Assembly: GCA_963921335.3 (NCBI GenBank)
Contig: CAWUFC020000002.1
Coordinates: 806,001-870,000, forward strand
Direction of reading: 5' to 3'
DNA from: CAWUFC02 sp963921335
GTDB lineage: Bacteria; Pseudomonadota; Gammaproteobacteria; Pseudomonadales; Halieaceae
Length of the DNA stretch: 64,000 nt
The first letter of the stretch is position 1, and each line of letters begins with the position of its first letter. The notes beneath the pieces were generated by a model. That model was not told the origin of the DNA, ran no database searches, and saw only the letters and a program-made list of their open reading frames with translations. Below, piece after piece: positions 58,447-64,000 of the stretch. A program made the translations under genes and the position numbers.

Positions 58447-59423
58447 TCTTTGTCTTCGCCCTGTTCCTGCTGACGCTGTTGGTGATTACTGCGGTGGCCA
58501 TTGTGCGCACCGAGAACCTGTTTGTGGCAGTGATGCTGACCTCAATATACAGCCTGCTGATGGCCGCCAACTTCTTTATTCTCGACGCTGCCGATGTTGC
58601 CCTGACGGAAGCTGCCGTAGGCGCCGGCGTTACTACCGTTATATTCCTCAGCGCCCTGGCCCTCACCGCGGACCGGGAAAAGCACCGGGCTGGCAGGCGC
58701 CCGCTGATTCTGGGCACGGTCAGCGTACTGACCATGCTGATTATCTACGCCACCTTTGAGCACCCCCGATTGGGCGACCCTGAGGCGCCAGTGCATCAGC
58801 ATGTTGCACCCTGGTACCTGGAGAAGACACCGGAGTACATTGATATTCCCAATGTGGTCACCGCGGTGCTGGGCAGTTACCGGGGTTACGACACGCTCGG
58901 TGAGGTCTTCGTGGTATTCGCCGCCTGCATTGGCGTACTGTTTATTCTGGGTGTGAGGCGCGGTGATGCCGCTACCCCCAGACGCGAGCGCACCGCCGGC
59001 TTGCGCCACCACCTGATACCGCAATTGGTGGGCCGTATGCTGGTGCCTTTTATTGTGCTGTTTGGCCTATATGTGCAATTTCACGGCGAGTATGGTCCTG
59101 GCGGGGGCTTTCAGGCGGGGGCCATTATTGCCACGGGCGTCATCCTCTATGCCTTGCTAGAAGGCGAAGCCGCGGCGCTTAAAGCGATACCGCGATCAGT
59201 GCTGCTGGGGCTGGTTGTTGGGGGCGCCTCGCTCTACGGCGCAGTGGGTGTGACCTGCATGGTACTGGGCGGCGAATTCCTCGATTACTCAGTATTGTCC
59301 GACGACGCTGTTGCGGGCCAGCAGTTAGGCATACTGGTGATTGAAGCCGGCGTTGGGATGGCTGTCTGCGGTGCCCTGCTATCGATCTTTCACGCTTTTG
59401 CAGCGCGGGAGTCTCAAGCATGA
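58443..59423 (+). CDS. Fused MrpA C-terminal (DUF4040) and MrpB subunit
   Basis: A 326-residue protein with about nine membrane helices. Residues 1-85 match the DUF4040/MbhD segment normally at the C-terminus of MrpA (ENLFVAVMLTSIYSLLMAANFFILDAADVALTEAAVGAG in parts). Residues ~185-326 match MnhB (PFIVLFGLYVQFHGEYGPGGGFQAGAI in parts, LLALLEGEA-like and GEFLDYS). In canonical Mrp these belong to separate genes, with A as a large first subunit. Here no full-length MrpA precedes it, so the proton-channel part must come from the D-like subunits downstream. The GTG start overlaps mrpG. Confidence 0.88.
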   Translation: MIFVFALFLLTLLVITAVAIVRTENLFVAVMLTSIYSLLMAANFFILDAADVALTEAAVGAGVTTVIFLSALALTADREKHRAGRRPLILGTVSVLTMLIIYATFEHPRLGDPEAPVHQHVAPWYLEKTPEYIDIPNVVTAVLGSYRGYDTLGEVFVVFAACIGVLFILGVRRGDAATPRRERTAGLRHHLIPQLVGRMLVPFIVLFGLYVQFHGEYGPGGGFQAGAIIATGVILYALLEGEAAALKAIPRSVLLGLVVGGASLYGAVGVTCMVLGGEFLDYSVLSDDAVAGQQLGILVIEAGVGMAVCGALLSIFHAFAARESQA

Positions 59424-59779
59424 GCTTGCTGGAGCTACTCGGATACTTTAACTACTGGGTGTTTGCGATTGTACTCGCAGTGGGGCTGTACGCGGTGATC
59501 CGCAGAACCAACCTGGTTAAAAAATTGATTGGCCTGTCTATTTTTCAGTCCGCCGTATTCCTGATGTATATCACCATGGACAAGGTAGAAGGTGGGACTG
59601 CACCCATTATCCAGAAAGGTGTTGAGAATCAGATTTTCTCGAACCCCCTGCCCCAGGTACTGATTCTCACCGCGATCGTGGTGGGTGTATCAACGCTGGC
59701 ACTGGGCCTGGCGCTGGTTGTGCGCATCAATGAATGCTACGGCACGATCGAAGAAGACGAAATCCTGGATGCGGATTGA
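59420..59779 (+). CDS. mrpC: Mrp antiporter subunit C (NuoK-like)
   Basis: A 119-residue, three-helix subunit homologous to NuoK. VGLYAVIRRTNLVKKLIGLSIFQSAVFLMYI spans two helices, and NPLPQVLILTAIVVGVSTLALGLALVVRI, with the PQALVLTAIVIG-type signature, forms the third. It overlaps the preceding gene by ATGA. It is well conserved, and its acidic tail ends TIEEDEILDAD. Confidence 0.94.
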   Translation: MSLLELLGYFNYWVFAIVLAVGLYAVIRRTNLVKKLIGLSIFQSAVFLMYITMDKVEGGTAPIIQKGVENQIFSNPLPQVLILTAIVVGVSTLALGLALVVRINECYGTIEEDEILDAD

Positions 59780-59784
59780 AGCCA

Positions 59785-61278
59785 GTGGAATTTAGCCAAC
59801 AGTTGCCCGCCCTGCAGGTTATCGTGCCCATGTTAATGGCGCCTCTGATTGTGTTGCTGCAGCCGCGTGGGCTGGCCTGGGCCGCAGCTGCCAGTACCGC
59901 CGGAGCCAGTTTTGCGATTGCCATCGCACTGACTATGCAGGTGATTGAAGCCGACTCCGTCGGCTACCAAATGGGTGGCTGGCCTGCGCCTTACGGCATT
60001 GAACTATCGATCGATGCGTTTAGCGCACTGGTGCTACTGGTGGTGACTGGTGCTGCCATCCTGGCGCTGCTGGCGGGACGGCAAAGTGTAGATTCGCAGA
60101 TTGAGCTGGAACGACAGCCCCTGTTTTACTCAGCCTGGATGCTGGCACTCGCGGGCCTGGCCGGCATCGTGGTGACCGCGGATGCCTTCAACATCTTTGT
60201 CTTCATGGAAATCTCCTCTCTCGCCAGCTACGTGATTATCGCTGGTGGTCCGGATCGTCGCGCCCTGCCCTCGGTATTCAAGTACCTGATCATGGGCACC
60301 ATTGGCGCCACCTTTTACCTGATCGGTGTCGGCCTGATTTACATGATGACCGGTACTTTGAACCTGGCTGACATGGCTGACCGGATCGGCGATGTAGGCG
60401 ACACCAGGCCAGTGTTGGTCGCAGCGGGCTTCATTACTATCGGCCTGGCACTGAAGGCGGCAGTTTTCCCACTGCATGTTTGGTTACCCAACGCCTACAC
60501 CCATGCACCGCATGTCATTACGGTCTTTCTGGCGGCCTGCGCGACCAAGGTGGCCCTGTATGTCCTGATTCGATTTGACTACTACATCTTTCAACCCAAC
60601 CTGCAGGATCACTCCAACCAGTTTGCCTTACTGCTGATGCCGATGGCGGTATTGGGCATTCTGGTCGCCTCCGCGGTAGCAATCTTTGAGGGACATATCA
60701 AACGCCTGCTGGGCGCCTCGTCTGTCGCTCAGATCGGCTACATTGTGCTTGGTGCCAGCTGTATCACAGCAGCGGGGGTCAGCGCCGGTATCGTGCACAT
60801 GTTTAACCACGCGCTGGCCAAGGGCGGTTTATTCCTGGCCATTGCCTGCCTCGCCACTCGATGCACTGATTTAAGAGTGGATCAATTGCATGGCGTCGCT
60901 GCGCGGATGCCCTGGACCTGTGCCGCTTTCGTCGTCTGTGGCTTGAGCCTGATTGGCGTACCCGGTACAGCGGGCTTTATCAGCAAGTGGATGCTTTTGG
61001 GGGCAGTGCTGGAGTTTGGCGCCTGGGGCTGGGTACTGGTCGCTGTCATCGTATTGAGTTCACTCATGGCAGTGGCCTATGTCTGGCGCCTGGTCGAAGC
61101 GCTGTATTTCAGCTCAGACACTGGTGACGAAGCCGTGGCCCGGCAGGAAGCACCTATGCAGCTATTGCTGGTGACCTGGTTTGTCGCCGCACTGAATATC
61201 TATTTTGGTTTTCAGCCCGGCTTGCCGGTCACCCTGGCTGAACGCGCCTCATCCCTGCTACTGGGGTACGGCCAATGA
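59785..61278 (+). CDS. mrpD: Mrp antiporter subunit D (first copy, NuoN/L-like)
   Basis: A 497-residue proton-translocating subunit with ~14 helices. The Proton_antipo_M domain shows the key charged residues: Glu in FVFMEISSLASYV (helix 5), Lys in LALKAAVFPLHVWLPNAY (helix 7), Lys/His in HMFNHALAKGGLFLA and the broken-helix regions. The GTG at 59785 is preferred; the frame could open at 59734 but would overlap mrpC more. This is one of three D-like subunits in the operon. It ends 4 bp into the next gene (ATGA). Confidence 0.92.
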   Translation: MEFSQQLPALQVIVPMLMAPLIVLLQPRGLAWAAAASTAGASFAIAIALTMQVIEADSVGYQMGGWPAPYGIELSIDAFSALVLLVVTGAAILALLAGRQSVDSQIELERQPLFYSAWMLALAGLAGIVVTADAFNIFVFMEISSLASYVIIAGGPDRRALPSVFKYLIMGTIGATFYLIGVGLIYMMTGTLNLADMADRIGDVGDTRPVLVAAGFITIGLALKAAVFPLHVWLPNAYTHAPHVITVFLAACATKVALYVLIRFDYYIFQPNLQDHSNQFALLLMPMAVLGILVASAVAIFEGHIKRLLGASSVAQIGYIVLGASCITAAGVSAGIVHMFNHALAKGGLFLAIACLATRCTDLRVDQLHGVAARMPWTCAAFVVCGLSLIGVPGTAGFISKWMLLGAVLEFGAWGWVLVAVIVLSSLMAVAYVWRLVEALYFSSDTGDEAVARQEAPMQLLLVTWFVAALNIYFGFQPGLPVTLAERASSLLLGYGQ

Positions 61279-62744
61279 GCTATGAGCAAACCATTCTCGC
61301 CGCACTAATCGTGCCCCTGATTGGCGCTGCCGGCATTGTTGCGGCCGGGCGGATTAACGACAACCTGCGCGAAACCGTCACGCTGATTACTGCTGGCACG
61401 CTGGCCTGGGTGGTATGGAGCCTGCTGCCAGACCTGATGGCAGGGGCGCGCCCCGCCCTGCATCTGACCACGGTCATGCCCGGGCTGGATATCGCATTCA
61501 AAATAGAACCACTGGGCATGATGTTTGCTGCGCTGGCCTCCGGTCTGTGGATCATCAACTCGATCTACTCCATCGGCTATATGCGCGGGAACAACGAGAA
61601 GAACCAGACTCGGTTCTACACCTGCTTTGCGCTGGCCCTGGCTGCGGCCATGGGCGTAGCCTTTTCAGCCAACCTGTTCACCCTGTTCCTGTTTTACGAG
61701 ATCCTCACCCTGTCCACCTATCCGCTGGTGTCTCATAAGGGTGATGCGGCCACCATAAAATCTGCCAGGGTGTACCTGGGGATATTACTGGGTACGTCCA
61801 TCGGACTGTTTCTGCCAGCAATCATCTGGACTTACGTGGCAGCCGGGCACGGTGACTTCACCCCCGGCGGTATTCTGGAAGGTGTGGTGACCGCTCCGGC
61901 GCTGGGGCTGCTGCTGGGACTGTTCGTGTTTGGAATCGGTAAGGCCGCCGTGATGCCCGTGCACCGCTGGCTGCCAGCGGCGATGGTCGCACCCACGCCG
62001 GTCAGCGCCCTGCTACACGCCGTGGCGGTTGTTAAAGCAGGTGTGTTTGCGATCACCAAAATCATTGTTTACATCTTTGGTGTCGACTATTTGTTTGGCT
62101 CAGACGGCACGGGCTGGCTGCTCTATGTCGCCGCATTCACCATTATTACGGCCAGCGTGGTGGCATTGCGCCAGCAGAATATCAAGCGTCTACTGGCCTA
62201 CTCTACGATTGCCCAGCTGTCCTATGTCGTCATGGCCGCAGCCATACTCAAGCCGCTGGCCGAGGTGGGGGCCGCCATTCATATCGTCGCCCACGCCTTC
62301 GGCAAGATCACCCTATTTTTCGCCGCCGGAGCCATTTACGTCGCCTCCAAAAAGACCGAGGTTTCTCAATTGGCCGGTATCGGCCGGCGTATGCCCTGGA
62401 CCATGGGCGCCTTTACCATTGGCGCCCTGTCAATGATTGGCGTGCCACCAACAGCGGGCTTCGTCTCCAAGTGGTATATCCTGGCCGGCGCCTTCCAGGC
62501 CGAAAACCTGGTGGCGGTATTTACCATCATTGCCAGCACCGCATTAAATGCGGCCTACTTCCTGCCGATTGTGTATCTGGCGTGGTTTGCCCGGGAACCG
62601 GAAGGCGCACCCGAGCATGGCGAAGCACCCACTGCAGCGGTACTGGCACTGACTATGACAGCCATACTGACGCTGGCCTTCTTCCTGTTTAACGGGCCGG
62701 TGATCGAGCTGGAAACCCAGGTTGTTCGAGGGGTAACGCCATGA
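61275..62744 (+). CDS. Mrp antiporter D-like subunit (second copy)
   Basis: A 489-residue protein of the same Proton_antipo_M family. It contains LFYEILTLSTYPLV (Glu on helix 5), GKAAVMPVHRWLPAAMVAPTPVSALLHAV in parts, HAFGKITLFFAAGAIY and MIGVPPTAGFVSKWYI. It is clearly a paralogue of the first D subunit with its own proton path. An ATGA overlap joins it to both neighbours. It may take the place of MrpA together with the fused DUF4040/MrpB subunit; this is inference from operon content. Confidence 0.9.
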   Translation: MSYEQTILAALIVPLIGAAGIVAAGRINDNLRETVTLITAGTLAWVVWSLLPDLMAGARPALHLTTVMPGLDIAFKIEPLGMMFAALASGLWIINSIYSIGYMRGNNEKNQTRFYTCFALALAAAMGVAFSANLFTLFLFYEILTLSTYPLVSHKGDAATIKSARVYLGILLGTSIGLFLPAIIWTYVAAGHGDFTPGGILEGVVTAPALGLLLGLFVFGIGKAAVMPVHRWLPAAMVAPTPVSALLHAVAVVKAGVFAITKIIVYIFGVDYLFGSDGTGWLLYVAAFTIITASVVALRQQNIKRLLAYSTIAQLSYVVMAAAILKPLAEVGAAIHIVAHAFGKITLFFAAGAIYVASKKTEVSQLAGIGRRMPWTMGAFTIGALSMIGVPPTAGFVSKWYILAGAFQAENLVAVFTIIASTALNAAYFLPIVYLAWFAREPEGAPEHGEAPTAAVLALTMTAILTLAFFLFNGPVIELETQVVRGVTP

Positions 62745-63064
62745 GCGACCAACGCCCGTTCGGGCCAACAGAGCCAGTGCCACGGGCAGCACCCGATGAG
62801 CCGCAACACTGGCTGGTGCGCCCAGACACCATAAAGCGCTTGTGGTGGGGCTCAGGGACCATCCTGGCCCTGACGGTGGTCGCGCAGGTGTTTATCAAGA
62901 TCAAAGGCTACTTTGGCGTCGACGACTGGCTGGGGTTCGGCGCGGTATATGGCTTTGTCAGCTGCCTGATCATGGTATTGGTGGCCAAAGCACTGGGATT
63001 TGTGCTCAAGCGTGACGAATCCTATTACCAGGACGAACTAAAGGGGGCAAACGATGGATCTTGA
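62741..63064 (+). CDS. Small Mrp-operon membrane protein
   Basis: A 107-residue protein with a Pro-rich N-terminal tail (MSDQRPFGPTEPVPRAAPDEP) and two membrane helices (WGSGTILALTVVAQVFIK and WLGFGAVYGFVSCLIMVLVAKAL). It ends with a charged tail RDESYYQDELKGANDGS. Similar small proteins occur between D-like subunits in several proteobacterial Mrp clusters, but no function is known. It overlaps the upstream gene by 4 bp and the next by 11 bp, so it is made with the complex. Confidence 0.75.
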   Translation: MSDQRPFGPTEPVPRAAPDEPQHWLVRPDTIKRLWWGSGTILALTVVAQVFIKIKGYFGVDDWLGFGAVYGFVSCLIMVLVAKALGFVLKRDESYYQDELKGANDGS

Positions 63065-64000
63065 TATCCTGTCCCCCGCCCTGATCATGGTAACGGCCGC
63101 TATTCTGATCGGACCCTGCAAAGGCTGGTTACGCAATGCCATCTTGCTGGTTGCCCCCCTGCTGACCCTCTACGCCATCTGGCAGATACCCGACGGTGTG
63201 CACGGAACCGTCAAGTTCCTGTCTTATTACATTGAGCCTGTTGAAGGCAGCCCGCTGCGCCGCCTGTTCGCCACTATCTTCGCTATCATGGCCTTTGCCG
63301 GCGGCCTCTATGCCTATCGGCTGGCCAAGTGGTATGAACTGGCCGCCGCCTTTGCCTACGCCGCTGGCGCCATTGGCGTGTGTTTCGCCGGTGACCTGAT
63401 CACCCTCTTTGTGTACTGGGAACTGATGGCGCTGTTCTCCACCATCGTGGTCTGGTGCGGGGGTACGCCAGCAGCAAAACGAGCAGGCATTCGCTACGCC
63501 ATCATTCACTTGCTGGGTGGCGTGATACTGAAGGTCGGCATAGAAGGCGTCGTGGTGACAACCGGCTCCGCAGAAATCAGGCCCCTGCTCGCCACCGACT
63601 TCAATTCCTGGATGATACTGATCGGCATTCTGATCAACGCCGCCGCGCCACCGGTCTCTGCCTGGCTGTCGGATGCTTATCCCGAGGCCAGCCCCACCGG
63701 CTCAGTATTCCTGTCAGCCTTTACCACTAAGACCGCGGTGCTGGCGTTAATGTTGCTGTTCCCCGGCGAGCGCATACTGATCTGGGTGGGCCTTTACATG
63801 GTGATGTACGGCATCATCTATGCCCTGCTTGAAAATGACGCTCGCCGCATCCTGGCCTACTCCATCGTCAACCAGGTAGGCTTTATGGTGTGCGGCATTG
63901 GCATTGGTACGCAGATGGCGCTCAACGGTGCCGCTGCGCACGCCTTTGCCCATATCATCTACAAAGCGCTGCTATTCATGAGTGCTGGCGTGGTCGTGTA
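63054..64000 (+). CDS. Mrp antiporter D-like subunit (third copy), cut by window edge
   Basis: A partial coding region of 315 codons with no stop, running off the right end. It starts at the ATG at 63054 (MDLDILSPALIMVTAAILIGP). Membrane helices follow with the D/L-subunit pattern: FVYWELMALFSTIVVW (Glu on helix 5), ILINAAAPPVSAWLSDAYPEASPTGSVFLSAFTTKT in parts, NDARRILAYSIVNQVGF and HAFAHIIYKALLFMSAG. It is a third antiporter-like subunit in one operon. The ending and any further genes are outside the window. Confidence 0.9.
   Translation, partial: MDLDILSPALIMVTAAILIGPCKGWLRNAILLVAPLLTLYAIWQIPDGVHGTVKFLSYYIEPVEGSPLRRLFATIFAIMAFAGGLYAYRLAKWYELAAAFAYAAGAIGVCFAGDLITLFVYWELMALFSTIVVWCGGTPAAKRAGIRYAIIHLLGGVILKVGIEGVVVTTGSAEIRPLLATDFNSWMILIGILINAAAPPVSAWLSDAYPEASPTGSVFLSAFTTKTAVLALMLLFPGERILIWVGLYMVMYGIIYALLENDARRILAYSIVNQVGFMVCGIGIGTQMALNGAAAHAFAHIIYKALLFMSAGVVV

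Overview
The window looks like a chromosome segment of a free-living, probably marine gammaproteobacterium. The order pepA-holC-valS, slyX, a SUI1-type YciH, an ArsS/glycosyltransferase pair, TonB and sulfatase genes and a multi-subunit Mrp antiporter fit a Cellvibrionales/OM60-like (Halieaceae) lineage. That placement is inference from gene content only.

Layout. 0-24 kb is dense and mostly intact: an AraC regulator, a two-component system, RDD protein, leucyl aminopeptidase, DNA polymerase III chi, valyl-tRNA synthetase, two cold-shock-domain proteins, SlyX, YciH, ArsS with a fused glycosyltransferase, a TerB-like protein, agmatine deiminase, an aldehyde dehydrogenase, and a P450/carotenoid-oxygenase pair next to a TetR-controlled membrane protein and SDR. 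At 24.2-25.6 kb come a repeat array ending in tRNA-Arg(CCT) and an IS481-like element. 25.6-52 kb is an accessory, catabolic-looking region: three DUF3604 (PHP-like) genes, DsbA-like and GST proteins, a Baeyer-Villiger-type monooxygenase, metallo-beta-lactamase-fold hydrolase, SDR, AraC regulator, two MFS transporters, a TonB receptor, nitronate monooxygenase, sulfatase, DJ-1/PfpI protein, iron alcohol dehydrogenase and sterol-desaturase-like protein. 52-64 kb is intact again: acyltransferase, dienelactone hydrolase, a HpaB/4-hydroxybutyryl-CoA-dehydratase-like protein, aspartoacylase-like protein, a Rap1a-like protein, and an Mrp operon running off the right edge.

Two things stand out. First, five copies (three identical, two degenerate) of a 17-bp asymmetric motif, TGGCCGAATATGATTCC, lie only in promoter regions of the accessory block: upstream of DUF3604 no. 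3, the SDR, MFS transporter 1 (and next to the AraC gene), the TonB receptor and MFS transporter 2. Each points at its gene and lies about 36-38 bp from a -10-like hexamer. This suggests an unrecognised AraC-controlled uptake/catabolism regulon. Second, at least nine genes between 25 and 52 kb carry an in-frame stop (TAG, TAA, TGA, TAG), a one-base homopolymer indel or an internal deletion, while flanking regions have only one such case. Either the island is decaying or the sequence is poor there.

A third pattern is leaderless transcription: six or seven genes have a -10-like hexamer exactly 6-7 nt before the start codon, including a symmetric -10 shared by the divergent arsS and terB-like genes.
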